In this document: positions 24,001-31,849 of the stretch, in pieces | How the letters are laid out: the number at the start of each line of letters is the position of its first letter | Position numbering within the stretch: the stretch's first letter is position 1 | Source: Callorhinus ursinus | Taxonomy: Eukaryota; Chordata; Mammalia; Carnivora; Otariidae | Length of the DNA: 64,000 nucleotides | Direction: 5' to 3' | Assembly: GCF_003265705.1 (NCBI RefSeq) | Contig: NW_020313057.1 | Location: forward strand, 5,301,846-5,365,845 | Program-made: the position numbers and the translations under genes | Notes under the pieces: model-generated | What the model was told of the DNA's origin: nothing | What the model saw: the letters and a program-made list of their open reading frames with translations, nothing else | Database searches by the model: none

Positions 24001-25192
24001 TGCTGGATGGGGTGTCTGCAGACCTGTGTGCCAAGCTCCTGGCAGAGCAGCAGGAGGGAGGGGTGGAGAGGTGAGAAGGGGTGAGCACAGGGTGGGAAGA
24101 AAAGAAAAAAGTTGCAGGCCAGCAGCAGGCCCTTCACTGCTTTGGGGGAACTCCTAGAAGCCTCAGGATTATAAATTCATACACGGTCTTCCAGGTCTTA
24201 TGAAGATACACTTGTCAGGGTAGGAGAAGAAAACATATTTAGCTGTTAGTTTGATTTGCAACTTTTAAATACTTAGCATGCTGGGTAGGCCTCTCTTTGC
24301 ACCCTTGCCCTGGCCAGGCAAACAACAGGGTGAGGCCTGCATGGGGCTAGGGGTCCTTCAACCTTTACTACTCCAATTCCAGTTTGTGCACGGGTTTGTT
24401 TGTTTTGTTTTGTTTTTCTAAGGGTTTTAGGCTTGTTGAGCCAAAGGGCAGAGCTCAGTACAGTGTGCCCTTCATTCCACATATTGACATGCTCCCCGCC
24501 CTCGGTACTTCTGGGGTAAGGCCAAGGAGCAGCTAAGCCTAACCTGGCCTTGGAACCAGGTCAAGGTTGTGAGAAGCACAGAACCCTCTTTCTCCAAGGC
24601 CACATCAGCGGTGGGGCCACCTGCCGAGCTCTCCGCACCGCACCGGAGCCTAAAGTCCAAGGAAGGCTCGGTTGCCCGGGGGGTTTAGGGGCAGTGCGGG
24701 GGGGGGGGCCCTTCTGAGGCTGTCCCATTTGAAATTCTCCTGTGTGTCCTGCAGGATCCGAAATGTTACAGTGCCCAGGCAAGGGACTTCAGGAAACACC
24801 GTGTCCGCGGGTTCCCTTCGCGGCCTCCGGCCCGATTCGCACAAGCTGGGGTTCCCAGCGGATGGACCTGACCCCCGGCCGAGTCCTCGTCGGCCTCCGC
24901 GTGGGGTGACTGTCCATCTCTCTGCCCGGGTCCCTGCCGCCCACCCCGACCTGGGAGCTGCCCCGCTAGGCCCGCGGGCCGCCGGTCCGGGAGGGCCAGG
25001 GCGCTCTCACGGCCCCGCCGCTGACCTGATGCCGTCCCGCTGCCGCGCGCTGGTGAGTCGCGGCCCGAGCTCCGGCCGTCCGGCCCCGGCCGGCCCCCTG
25101 CTGCAGAAGCCGGCAGAGAGCGGAGCCCAGGGGCTTCGCCGGAGCCAGCCGGGCCCCTTTGTCCCGAAGGCGCGCAAGCCGGCGGCGGCCAT
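4730..25192 (-). CDS. ECHDC3: ECHDC3, crotonase-family protein (spliced, 5 coding exons)
   Basis: The coding sequence is join(25192-25026, 21144-21023, 19360-19263, 14020-13820, 5041-4730), which encodes 299 residues. All introns are GT-AG and every junction keeps frame (phases 2, 1, 0, 0). Residues 1-40 hold six basic and no acidic residues (R7, K12, R18, R19, R32, R39; first acid E41), a likely mitochondrial leader. The rest is a crotonase fold: the SSGHDLKEL oxyanion segment is at 103-111, [11 protein letters not shown] at 146-156 with oxyanion Gly153, and the [10 protein letters not shown] segment at about 204. In ECHS1 the catalytic acids are Glu144 and Glu164; the aligned positions here are Gln155 and Gly175, so standard hydratase activity is doubtful. 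ECHDC3 is reported as mitochondrial and linked to lipid and insulin responses; its substrate is not settled. The reading frame is intact throughout. Confidence 0.95.
5845..6235 (+). repeat. L2 LINE 3' end
   Basis: The order of segments fits the L2 3' tail: 'TTCCCTCGGCCTG', 'CAGGTCTCGGCTCC', 'TCCTCCCTGACCATG', then 'GGCACCTTGCACACAGTAGGCAGCTTA' with a short terminal ATTTAT. It is old and diverged. Confidence 0.65.
6710..6932 (+). repeat. MER20-like hAT MITE relic
   Basis: It starts with 'GGTTTCTCAACCTTGGTGCCATTG', continues with 'TTTATCAGCATCCCTGG' and 'ATGTCCCCTGGAA', and ends at a diverged complement of the start. This is the pattern of a short hAT-Charlie non-autonomous element. Confidence 0.6.
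7636..7841 (+). mobile_element. CAN-SINE
   Basis: The tRNA head (ACGCCTGGGTGGCTCAGTCAG) is followed by a B-box (GAGATCGAGCCCC), a CT tract and an AAATAAATAAAAA tail. Short direct repeats AAGAGTAG at 7611-7618 and 7842-7849 probably mark the target-site duplication. It is antisense to ECHDC3, in intron 4. Confidence 0.9.
8604..9000 (+). mobile_element. MLT1-type MaLR LTR
   Basis: An LTR-like unit of about 400 bp. It runs from 'CTACACACTGAATTGTGTC', past 'CATATGAGGACAGAGC', to 'AACTGCGAGAAAGTAAATTTCTG', 'GCCACCCAGTC' and 'GACTACTACACA'. These landmarks belong to the MLT1 (ERVL-MaLR) LTRs. No internal retroviral sequence is attached, so it is a solo LTR. Confidence 0.7.
9810..10200. other. CpG-richer patch inside intron 4
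   Basis: This stretch has clearly more CpG dinucleotides (for example GGGCGGCCTCGGCCCGGTCACG and GAGGCGGGGCGCGC) than the intron around it. It has no obvious repeat origin and no exon. It could be a small orphan CpG island or a GC-biased patch. Confidence 0.45.
10640..10870 (+). repeat. MIR SINE relic
   Basis: Diverged MIR: 'GAGTTCCAATCTCAGATGGGCCACTTACTAA', 'CTGTTTCCTCATCTGAAAATGGGAATAA', then 'GCTGGGCACTCAGTCGGCATCTAATAAATG'. Confidence 0.75.
11170..11245 (+). repeat. MER5-like fragment
   Basis: The segment 'AAAGTGCAGATTCTGATGTGGTCGGTCTGG' and the following arm resemble the middle of a MER5-type MITE. Short and diverged. Confidence 0.4.
11717..11731 (+). promoter_or_regulatory. Strong CTCF-type binding motif
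   Basis: CCAGCAGAGGGCGCT matches the 15-bp CTCF core consensus (CCASYAGRGGGCRSY form) at every position, followed by GG. The plus-strand orientation would point the motif from the 3' end of ECHDC3 toward its promoter. It is outside any recognised repeat, in intron 4. Binding is inferred from the motif only. Confidence 0.65.
13820..14020 (-). CDS. ECHDC3: ECHDC3 exon 4 (active-site exon)
   Basis: A 201-bp phase 0-0 exon between acceptor CTCCTCCAG and donor AAG|GTAACC, coding residues 130-196. It begins [18 protein letters not shown] and ends GRAVPRK. It carries the crotonase signature region: oxyanion Gly153, then Cys154-Gln155 where active hydratases have Cys-Glu, and Thr-Pro-Gly175 where they have a second Glu. 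The exon is CpG-rich compared with its introns. Confidence 0.96.
14092..14099. promoter_or_regulatory. Full palindromic CRE
   Basis: TGACGTCA, the complete CREB/ATF site, lies 72 nt from exon 4 inside intron 3 and is followed by CCC. A single 8-mer can occur by chance, but CpG-containing sites are depleted in mammalian introns. Confidence 0.4.
14145..14164 (+). repeat. Poly(G) run of 20
   Basis: Twenty consecutive G on the plus strand (poly(C) in the ECHDC3 transcript), about 125 nt before the exon 4 acceptor. Such runs are often length-variable and hard to sequence. Confidence 0.9.
14650..14658. promoter_or_regulatory. Extended E-box TCACGTGAC
   Basis: This matches the core bound by USF and MiT/TFE factors (TCACGTGA). 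It overlaps a half-CRE-like TGACGC. It lies in intron 3 about 115 nt from the X-box, so it may be part of one element. Confidence 0.35.
14773..14786. promoter_or_regulatory. RFX X-box
   Basis: GTTGCTATGGTAAC is a two-half-site, near-palindromic match to the RFX consensus (GTNRCY-N-RGYAAC type). It sits in unique intron 3 sequence, 8 bp from a TATA-like element. Use in vivo is unknown. Confidence 0.5.
14794..14802 (+). promoter_or_regulatory. TATA-like element TATAAATAG
   Basis: A consensus-quality TATA box on the plus strand, just downstream of the X-box. The complementary strand reads as a MEF2-like CTATTTATA. If it is a promoter it would fire antisense to ECHDC3. No transcript evidence is available. 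Confidence 0.3.
15590..15775 (+). mobile_element. CAN-SINE
   Basis: It has the GGGCACCTGGGTGGCTCAG head, the B-box region GGGATTGAGCCC and an A/T-rich tail. It is slightly shortened in the CT tract. It sits in intron 3, antisense to the gene. Confidence 0.9.
15885..16065 (+). repeat. MIR SINE relic
   Basis: Weak MIR pattern: 'GGAGCCAGGCTCCTGGG', 'TATCACTTACCCACTGGCTG', 'GTATAATAATGGGCATAAGAATAGTAC', then 'TGGCACATGGTAAGCATTCAATG'. Confidence 0.55.
16294..16399 (-). mobile_element. Short old-type CAN-SINE
   Basis: The antisense head 'GACTGAGCCAGCCAGGCACGCC' and the box 'GACCCTGAGATCAAGAGTC' define a tRNA-Lys SINE without the long CT tract. A 13-bp target duplication AAAACATATTTTA flanks it at 16281-16293 and 16400-16412. 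Confidence 0.88.
16425..16612 (-). mobile_element. CAN-SINE, diverged
   Basis: A reverse-oriented SINE with T-rich tail, GAGAGAGAGCGAGAG tract, 'GAGGAGCCCCACTGGG' and terminal 'CCGAGCCACCCAGGTGCC'. It sits directly beside the older SINE at 16294, so two independent insertions share one A/T-rich target. Confidence 0.85.
18024..18253 (-). mobile_element. CAN-SINE with 19-bp target duplication
   Basis: It is flanked by TGAAACTGTTTTAGGTCTT (18005-18023) and a copy with one mismatch (18254-18272). The body has the usual antisense SINE parts plus an extra A/T-rich insert (TTTTTAAATATTTATTTATAAAA) near the tail. Confidence 0.92.
18623..18821 (+). mobile_element. CAN-SINE, near-consensus (young)
   Basis: Intact head GGGGCGCCTGGGTGGCTCAG, clean B-box GGGATCGAGCCCC, the CTCCGCGGGAAGCC core and an AAATAAATAAATAAAATC tail. 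The flanks share AATCTTTAA. Its low divergence suggests recent insertion and possible presence/absence polymorphism. Confidence 0.93.
19263..19360 (-). CDS. ECHDC3: ECHDC3 exon 3
   Basis: 98 bp, acceptor TTTGCAG and donor GAG|GTAAGT. It completes Ala97 with exon 2 and codes residues 98-129 ([17 protein letters not shown]..., ending FQTCSE). The SSGHDLKEL segment holds the first oxyanion-hole position of the crotonase fold, with His106 where many hydratases have Ala. Confidence 0.95.
19361..21022 (-). other. ECHDC3: ECHDC3 intron 2
   Basis: A 1.66-kb intron, donor CAG|GTATTT, acceptor TTTGCAG. It holds one CAN-SINE (20122-20337). The remainder is unique sequence with no second exon seen. Confidence 0.85.
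20122..20337 (+). mobile_element. CAN-SINE with 15-bp target duplication
   Basis: AAAAGTTGAAAATTT occurs at 20107-20121 and 20338-20352 and brackets a complete SINE with the GATCTCAGGGTCATGAGATC variant core and a CT/CA tract. The subfamily looks older than the CTCCGCGGGAAGCC type. Confidence 0.93.
21023..21144 (-). CDS. ECHDC3: ECHDC3 exon 2
   Basis: 122 bp, acceptor TTCCCAG and donor CAG|GTATTT. It completes Arg56 with exon 1 and codes residues 57-96 ([18 protein letters not shown]..., ending KVIIIS). This is the N-terminal crotonase strand-helix unit with the family N-A-L-S motif. Confidence 0.95.
22535..22740 (+). repeat. L2/CR1-like LINE fragment
   Basis: The segments 'CTCGCCGAGAATCTCCTCATTGCC' and 'CCAAATCCAACGGCCATTTGG' resemble the ORF2 3' part of an L2/CR1 element. 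Old and diverged. Confidence 0.45.
23200..23415 (+). repeat. MIR SINE relic
   Basis: MIR landmarks in order: 'TTGGAGGCAGATGGACC', 'GGCTGTGTGGCCTTGAGGAGG', 'TTACTCACTGTAGGATGGGGACAA', 'ACAGTGCCTAGCACAGTA'. Confidence 0.75.
25026..25192 (-). CDS. ECHDC3: ECHDC3 exon 1 (coding part)
   Basis: The start codon at 25192-25190 sits in a strong context (GCTGCC-ATG-G), with no upstream in-frame ATG before it. It codes residues 1-55 and two bases of Arg56: [10 protein letters not shown]..., an Arg-rich, acid-free stretch up to Glu41, which fits mitochondrial import. The donor is CAG|GTCAGC. The sequence agrees with other mammalian ECHDC3 leaders in pattern ([18 protein letters not shown]). Confidence 0.93.
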
Positions 25193-25346
25193 GGCAGCCA
25201 GAAATTCACCCCACAGGGCCGGACGCCCCGAGGGCCGCTACCGCGAGCTGGGCCGCAGCGCCTCAACAGCTCTCGGTCGCAGGCGAAAGCGGAAAACCCG
25301 AGGCCAGAACTCCCACGCCAGGGTCTAGCTCTGTCTCCTCCGGCAG

Positions 25347-25500
25347 GCCCGCCCCCCCCCCCCCACCCCCGCCCCGCGCCCCCACCCCGCCTCCCCGCGC
25401 CGCGCCACCACCTGCGCCACGCCCACCCGCCCCGTCCCCGCCGCGCCCGCCCCGCCCCCTCCGCCCCGCCCCCTCCGCCCCGCCCCGCCCCGCCCCCGTG
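25347..25500 (-). repeat. GC-box / G-quadruplex-prone tract
   Basis: The plus strand is almost only C with scattered G and A. A 14-bp unit like CCGCCCCGCCCCCT recurs in tandem at about 25450-25496. The gene-sense strand is therefore a run of G-tracts, able to bind SP/KLF factors and to form G-quadruplexes about 150-300 nt before the start codon. Confidence 0.75.
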
Positions 25501-25510
25501 GGGCTGAGGG

Positions 25511-26015
25511 GTGGAGTCCGGGGTGGAGTTCGCAGACACTGAACTGGCAGCCGGGATTGTTTGCCTTAGTAGAGGCCAGATGAAGAGTTCAGGGGAGGCG
25601 AGGAAAGGGTTGGCTTGTTCCTTTCTGCACCGACACCGAGAACGGTGGTGGTTTACCTAGATTAGGAAAATGAGTGTCAACAGGTGGCGACTGGTATGAG
25701 CAAGGTCGCCACCTTGTTACTTCACCCCAGCCACTGCAAACCCGCTCAGGCCTTGCAGGTGATCACGGGTCACAACGTGAGATGTATTCCACACAGGCGT
25801 TGCCTTTTGAAGGACTTTGTGTCCTCTCCTCGAAAACCCTACATTTATCTCTTGGGTTTTTCAAATGCACCCGGGAGGGAAAGGGAGATCCTTCTCAGGA
25901 TCTAAATGGCTGGCACTGGAGGAGACAGAGAATTTCCTGTCGCTGAAATCTTAAGTATAATGAGAATATCCTCATTGTCATGTGTTAGCTCAATTCTCAA
26001 AGTCTGCAGGTTTTA
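25511..26015. other. Upstream flank of ECHDC3, no gene seen
   Basis: Unique sequence with falling GC content after the CpG island. I see no exon or named repeat. It could carry proximal regulatory sites. Confidence 0.5.
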
Positions 26016-26220
26016 TTTTATTTTATTTTTTTAAAAGATTTTATTTATTTGAGAGAGAGAGAATGAGAGAGAGCACGAGAGGGAAGAGGGTCAGAGGGTC
26101 AGAGGGAGAAGCAGACTCCCCGCTGAGCAGGGAGCCCGATGCGGGACTCGATCCCAGGACTCCAGGATCATGACCTGAGCCGAAGGCAGTCGCCCAACCA
26201 ACTGAGCCACCCAGGCGCCC
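26016..26220 (-). mobile_element. CAN-SINE with 17-bp target duplication
   Basis: AAAGTCTGCAGGTTTTA occurs at 25999-26015 and 26221-26237. It brackets a reverse-oriented SINE that ends GAGCCACCCAGGCGCCC. A perfect duplication points to a fairly young insertion. Confidence 0.95.
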
Positions 26221-26401
26221 AAAGTCTGCAGGTTTTAAAAAACTTCCTTAAATATTTTATTTTTATTGACTACATGCTCATTTTCAGCAGTAGATACCGT
26301 CTGCAGGAGTTGCTCTGGTCTCAGGACACAAACTTATATCTTCCACTGTTGTCCTGTTCCAAGTATTTTAGTCAACATCATCTTTTCGAAATATGTCTGA
26401 T

Positions 26402-26598
26402 TGGGACGCCTGGGGGGCTCGGTTGGGAAAGCGTCTGTCTTCAGCTTGGGTCATAATCCCAGGGTCCTGGGATGGAGTCCCACATCCGACTCCCTGCTCA
26501 GTGGGGAGCCTGCTTCTCTCTCTCCCTCTGCCCCTGCTTGTGCTCTTTCTCTCTGACAAATGAAATCTTCATAAAAACCAAAACAAAAAAACCCCAAA
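26402..26598 (+). mobile_element. CAN-SINE
   Basis: Head GGGACGCCTGGGGGGCTCGG, core 'GGGTCCTGGGATGGAGTCCC', CT tract and a degenerate A-rich tail. Related flanks (AAATATGTCTGATT / AAAATGTGTCTCATC) suggest a diverged target duplication. Confidence 0.88.
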
Positions 26599-26599
26599 A

Positions 26600-27680
26600 T
26601 GTGTCTCATCATGCCACTTCTCTGCTTCCCGCTGCAACATCTGGCCCCCGCTCCTTCAGCCTGTCTTGTGCTACTGTCCACGCTCGAGGCGCACGACAGA
26701 TCAAAGTCTGGAAATTTGCAGAACACATGGAAGGAATGGTCTCAGCCCTCAAGGATCTTACAGTCTCTAGGGGAGACGCCATGCCAAGGACCCTCCACGC
26801 CCTTCACACTGAGAAGCTTTGCAAGGATCACAATTATACAAAGGAACATTCAAATGAGGCCATTGGGGTTGCACGGTGGCTTCAAATAGTCACACACTTG
26901 GGTTTAATTCTCGGCCTCATCATTGGACAGAATACTTATGTACAGAAAAGTATTCTGAAGTATCAACTGAGACCTCCTCCTCTACCACCGCCACCACTCC
27001 ATTTCCTTGGTCCTTGCTCCATGAAAGCGGCTGGGGTATTCCTCATTCATTGTCTCAAAGGAAGAGGGGGGCGTCTGGCAGAACTCAGAGACAAACAAAC
27101 ACGGGGCAAATTTTGGCTTGCGAATTTTGAGCACTTGGGGGTTGGAAAGAACACCAAACAGTCATGATAGATTTGGGAAGGTGGCACGGGTGAGTAAGAA
27201 TGAAGCCTCCAGCCTGAGGCCAGATTTAAGTCCCCTGCATTTGGGGGCAAGGATAGGGCAAGTGGGGCATGTGGGAAAAGCCAGAAGAGGCAACTGTTAT
27301 GGGATTTGGGGAAAGCGTTGCGCCAAAGCCTCCTGAGAAGAAGCGGGAATGGTGAGAAGCCCCAGCTAGGGCAGAGGCAGGCCTGCTCTTTTTCCTTGGT
27401 GGAGCCCCAGGGGAGTCATGAGACTCCAGCTGGCATGGAATGTCTGAGCACCTCACACAGAATTTCCCATGGCCCAGTGTGATGCCATGACAACAGGTGG
27501 GTTCCTGTTTCTGAGGGGCTCAGAAACAGCTGACAAAGGTCTGGATACCAGGCGGCCCTGAGTGGGGAATGGAGGATGGTTCAGGAAGTGTGGATCGCCA
27601 AGGTGAAGACAAGGTGGGAATGAGGACATCTCAGATGGATGCCATCACCTGTACCCTTCAGGTAGGCTCGAGTATGCCCA
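26600..27680. other. Intergenic, no gene seen
   Basis: Mostly unique sequence. A short L2-like piece lies near 26725-26780 (CTCAAGGATCTTACAGTCTCTAGGGGAGAC). A long open frame that starts inside the SINE at 26472 has no family resemblance and is not supported. Confidence 0.45.
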
Positions 27681-27687
27681 GGTTAAC

Positions 27688-28020
27688 AAAAATAACAAAA
27701 ACAAGTCTCAGTGGCTCAAACAACAAGACTCATTTCTCACTTACACTACAGGTTGATTGGAGATAGGGGAAAGCTCTGTGCTGGGTCGGCATTGTCCTTG
27801 GCCCCAGGACCTGCTAGAGCAGCATTTATCTAGAAAGATGCTAGTCTCTGTGGCAGAGGGGGAAAAAGGATGAGGAAAAATGTGAACTAATATTTAAAGC
27901 TTCCTTCTGGAAATGACACTTGCTCTTATGTTCCATTTGCCAAAGCACATCACACGGCCATGCTTAGCTTGTAGGGAAGTACAATCCTCCCGTGAGTTTG
28001 GAAGCATGGAGCTAGAATCT
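27688..28020 (+). repeat. Ancient interspersed repeat, family uncertain
   Basis: The pattern 'CTCAGTGGCTCAAACAACAAGACTCATTTCTCACTTACA ... CACATCACACGGCCATGCTTAGC ... GGAAGTACAATCCTCC' recalls a common mammal-wide repeat, but I cannot name the family from sight. Confidence 0.4.
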
Positions 28021-30685
28021 TTTCCAGCAACGACTGCCTAATAAATACCGCGATCTCCCAAGCACAGAGCCTTGGTTCAGTGTGATAAACTAAGTTACAC
28101 TTATTATTCAGGGATTGGTGATAGAATTCTAAATTGGAGCTTAGGCAGAATGGAGATTTGAAGTAGAAATTAAGCTGACATATAAAATGGAGTTAGAATT
28201 CTAGAACACCGAGTTTGCGCAGTGGGATTTGTATCTATCCCCTTAGTCACGCCAAGTCCTGCAGAGCAGGCAGAGCATGCTACCTGAGGCGGGAGGTCAC
28301 GCAGGATCAAAAAGCAAGATCAGAATGATCGCCACCATGAGCCAAAGCCCACCCCTGGAAGACATCTCCCACCTTCTTACCAAGATTAGTTTTGCTGGCA
28401 GGATGGGAGGTTTGGTTGGGAGATGAGGAGACTGTTGTATCCCAACACAGGGGTTGGAGTAGAGGAGAAATCTGGAGTTTAAGGTTTTTGAGAAAAAGAA
28501 GGAACTAGGAGAGCCCTCAGAACCTGCAAGTCCCAGATGAAAATGGAAGTTTCCAGAGACAGAATCCAGTCCTTCTGAATTTTGTTTAATAATAATAATA
28601 GTGGCTGTTCAAGAAGCCCCCCACTTGGAGCCAGTGCCTGCCCTTGTTGCCCACGTCTGCCATCTGAGGGTCACTGGGGAGGCCGCTCTCACGATCCGGG
28701 TTCAGAGAGGTCTAGCCAGTGACGCTTGCACTCAGCACAGTAATTACAAAGTTGGGCCTGGACGCTGGAGGTCACCTGAAGGACGGGGCTGCGGTGGAGG
28801 TTTCTGCACTCATCTAAAATTCCTGCGTCGGCTCTCCCCTCCCTTGCCTGCCTCCTTCCTCCCCTCATTTCTTTCAGAGCCTGTCGCTCTGGTTTGAGGG
28901 TGGCGAAGCCACCCAAGACAGTTGGAGATGCGCGGCCATCGCCCTGTCCAAACTGTGCCATTGCTGAACCGCCTGTCCGGCCTTACGCCGTGCAAGGGTC
29001 TTTTCCTTCAGGCTGTTTCTCCAGGCCTCCTCTGCCTCTCATTAATTTCGGCAGGGGCTGCCTGTCTTTTTCTCTCTCTTGTTCAGTGCCCTTCTAATCT
29101 ATTTTCCACACGGGCCTTCCTGACACAATTTGATTTCCAGGTTGCTGGCAGGCTTCTCCCCAGCTTTGATTTATGCGCGCCTTCTCGGTACCACATGCCT
29201 TTGCCGTACAGATGTGTCTTCGCTACCTTTCCACATTTCCTTTAAAGACCCACAGATGCTTGGCAGAAACTTTGCGGAAATAATGCAGAATAAAAGTCCT
29301 CGGGAGCCTGGTGTCTCAGGCTTGATGTGGGAAGGAAGGAGGATCTAGAACTCCTCCGGGTGCAAAGAAAGAACAGTTAAGGGCAGATTTTCCACTGCTC
29401 AAGGAGTGGTTTTTGAACTTCTTCTTTTTATCGATTTCAGGCCCTTCTAAGGCAGGCAATGTAATGACACAATTCAGAGGTACAATGAGAAAGTGGGGCT
29501 GAGTTTCAGTGGAGGTCCGTCGGGCACCGGGCTTATTCCCCAGGTCTAGCTGCCTGCCCCGACCCCCAATTCTCCCCATATCAGTCCCTCCCCCAAAAGC
29601 CATTGGGGGGGTCCATCCCCCCAAACCGGAAATATTTCAGACTTTCCTTGTTTCACAGCTTCAGGTGCTTTTCAACGCCTCGATTTTATTATTTTATATT
29701 TTATTTAAAATCCACTGGTCATTATCCTAATGCCTTTTGCAAACCTGAAACTTCTTTGTGGAAAAAGCCATAACCTCCAGTTGGGTGATAATTAACTTAG
29801 AAACTAAATGCGGGGGGCGGGGGAGGAGTACATGGATGAAATTAAGTTCCTTTTATCCCCACTTGGCGCAAATTCTTGAGTTTGCTCCCAGGCCTTAAAC
29901 CAAAGGAGCTCGGCAACTCCCGATGAGGGATAGGGAAGGGAGGGGTGGACTGCTGGAGAGGCGTGTGTCTCACTGCGTCCGTCCGTGGGGGCTGGAGGTA
30001 AGGGTTTGAATGAGCTCATTAAGTGAAAGGATCCTCATGGCACATTGATAGCCCCTTGCTGGAGGACACGAGGGCATTTGGGAGAGAGGAATGGTCAACA
30101 TCGGATCCATTAAATGATGCTAGACAAAGATAGCCACGCCGGAGGCTGGAGGCTGCAGAGCGGGGGCAGCTCATCCCCATTCTATGGCTCCCCTGCTAAG
30201 GAAGGGCCAAGAGGCCCCAGAGCAAAGCCAGCCTCTGGAGAGCAAGTCCCAGAGCCACTGCAGGGCGGGGAGCCCAGTGGTGCCTGTCTGCTGAGCCTCC
30301 TGCCTTTCACCACACCTCACAATAATTCTAATCCCGCCACACAGAGAGGATAGTATATTTCAGTATTTTGAGAGGAAAGGAAAAGCAGTGGACATCCTGG
30401 CTTCGAACAGGTGAACCTCCAGCCAAAGGGCACATGGCACTGTGCGGAGTGATCTATTGCTTGAATATTCCAGATAGCCCCAGCAGGGAGTTAAGATGGT
30501 GGTGGAGGGGAGTGGGGAGGAGGGGGCGTTTGCTTGTCTGGAAGGAGAGGAATGATTTCCCACTTGGTTGCTGGAAGGGAGGGAGGGGGCAGAGTTCGTT
30601 TTTTGGTAGTTCCTCCATCACTAGTTCGATAGCTTTGAGCAATTCACCACGGAGCCTGCTTCCTCTAAAATGGGGAAACAATATT
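28021..30685. other. Intergenic, no gene seen
   Basis: No supportable exon or RNA gene. An AAT-repeat run is at about 28586-28600. A/T-rich and GC-rich patches alternate. A MIR-like fragment lies at about 30605-30680 (AGCTTTGAGCAATTCACC ... TAAAATGGGGAAACAATA). Confidence 0.45.
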
Positions 30686-30689
30686 TTCA

Positions 30690-31350
30690 TCCCTTCAAAA
30701 AATATCCGTTGAGCATATTGTGTGCTAGGTATTGATCTAGGCGCCAGGGAGACAGCAGTGAACACACCTAAGTCCTTACTCCCAGAGGGCTTGAATTCTA
30801 GTGCAGGGGACAGAACATAAACAGATTTGTGGGTAGCGTGATGAATGCCACAAGCAAGGATACAGCAGGGCAAGGGCAGAAGGAGGGAGTGCTATTTTAT
30901 TATAAGAGGGTGGAGGGAGTCAGGGGACATTTGACAAGATGATGCGGGAGCAGAGACCAGAAGGGACTGAGGGAGTGAGTCATGCAAGTGTCGGCGGCGG
31001 GGGCGGGGGGCACGCATCGAGGTTGGGAGGCAGGAGGGCTTGTGGGGCAGTAGAGGCAGAAGCAGAGGCGGCAGGGCCGGGTCACACTGGCCTTTGATTT
31101 AGGTGGCAGCGAACCCTCGGCTTTTTCACGCTGAGCAAGGTGGGGAGCCATGGGCTCGAAGGAAATGGCGCCAATCCGCACGAGAGAGGATGATCTTGCA
31201 CAGGGCACCAGTGGTGGGGAAAGTGAGCGGTAGTCTGGATATATTTTGAAGGTAGAGTGGACAGGATGTGCTGATGGGTCAGCGTGGGTGTGAGAGAAAG
31301 AGAGGAGCGAGGGATGACTCCTGAGTATTTTGCAGTGAGCAACTTATTTT
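30690..31350 (-). repeat. L2 LINE 3' end
   Basis: The reverse complement of the L2 tail starts as 'CGTTGAGCATATTGTGTGCTAGGTATTGATCTAGGCGCC' and continues with 'AGAGGGCTTGAATTCTAGTGCAGGGGACAGA', 'GAGCAGAGACCAGAAGGGACTGAGGGAG' and 'GGATGACTCCTGAG'. About 650 bp of one diverged copy. Confidence 0.65.
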
Positions 31351-31389
31351 ATGCCAAAACTGTTGTGAGTATTCTAGAACATGAGAAGT

Positions 31390-31612
31390 GGTGTAGAGCT
31401 TTGTTGATGAGCCTGGACTTGGGAGCCACACAGCCTGGGTTCAGATCCTGGCTTCACCAGTGCTTGCTATGTGACCTGGAGCATCTTATTAACCTCTCTG
31501 GCCCAGTGTCTTTGCCTGCAGAATGGTGCTGACAATACGACCTACCCTGGCAGGGAGTGAATAAATGTAAAAACCTTGGACCTGTGCCAGGCATATGGCA
31601 CGCCCTTTCTAA
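31390..31612 (+). repeat. MIR SINE, nearly full length
   Basis: It runs from 'GCCTGGACTTGGGAGCCACACAGCCTGGGTTCAGATCC' through 'TATGTGACCTGGAGCATCTTATTAACCTCTCTGG' to 'TGCCAGGCATATGGCACG'. It is one of the best preserved MIRs in the window and abuts duplication copy A at 31610. Confidence 0.8.
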
Positions 31613-31845
31613 ATGTTTGCTAATTTATTTGTTAAACGATACATATGTAATGTATTTAGCCACATGTGGCTGTAATATGAGCTTGGGAAGCTCAGTAAAG
31701 GGTTGGCTGCTATTGTTTTTATATAACAATGTAATACAGTTTCAAAATAGGTGGGAGTTATTTTAGGTAATTTCCACTGGTGGTTCTGTTTCTCTCTTAG
31801 TTGCAGCTGCCTTTACATTGTCTTTCTCTTAACCCCCTGACCCTC
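31610..31845 (+). repeat. Diverged local duplication, copy A
   Basis: About 235 bp that resembles 46984-47215 in the same orientation. Shared landmarks in order are AAATGTTTGCTA, GATACATATG, GGGAAGCTCAG, AAAGGGTT, TTTCAAAATAGGTG, AGTTATTTT, AGCTGCCTTTA and CCCCTGACC. I do not recognise it as a named repeat. Confidence 0.7.
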
Positions 31846-31849
31846 CCCA

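Larger units (their letters stand above)
21145..25025 (-). other. ECHDC3: ECHDC3 intron 1
   Basis: A 3.9-kb intron, donor CAG|GTCAGC inside the CpG island, acceptor TTCCCAG. It has no CAN-SINE, unlike the other long introns. It holds a probable L2 remnant at about 22535-22740, a MIR near 23200-23415 and a (TTTTG)n-like run at 24398-24418. Confidence 0.85.
24790..25510. promoter_or_regulatory. ECHDC3: CpG-island promoter of ECHDC3
   Basis: About 720 bp of very GC- and CpG-rich sequence that covers exon 1 and its upstream flank. No TATA box is seen. Multiple CCGCCC/GGGCGG GC boxes lie upstream of the start codon. This is the typical layout of a broad, constitutive mammalian promoter. The transcription start is probably between 25200 and 25450, but the sequence does not fix it. 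Confidence 0.85.

Noticed and set aside
24672..25328. Plus-strand open frame (218 codons) across ECHDC3 exon 1
   Set aside because: It is antisense to a confirmed exon, of low complexity Pro/Arg/Ala composition, with no recognisable domain.
24766..25539. Long minus-strand open frame (257 codons) over the CpG island
   Set aside because: It is out of frame with ECHDC3 exon 1, extremely Gly/Ala/Arg-rich, and its openness follows from GC content. The exon 1 frame is supported by splice joins and family identity.
26472..27167. Plus-strand open frame of 231 codons
   Set aside because: It begins within a CAN-SINE and runs into unique sequence with no domain likeness and no splice support.
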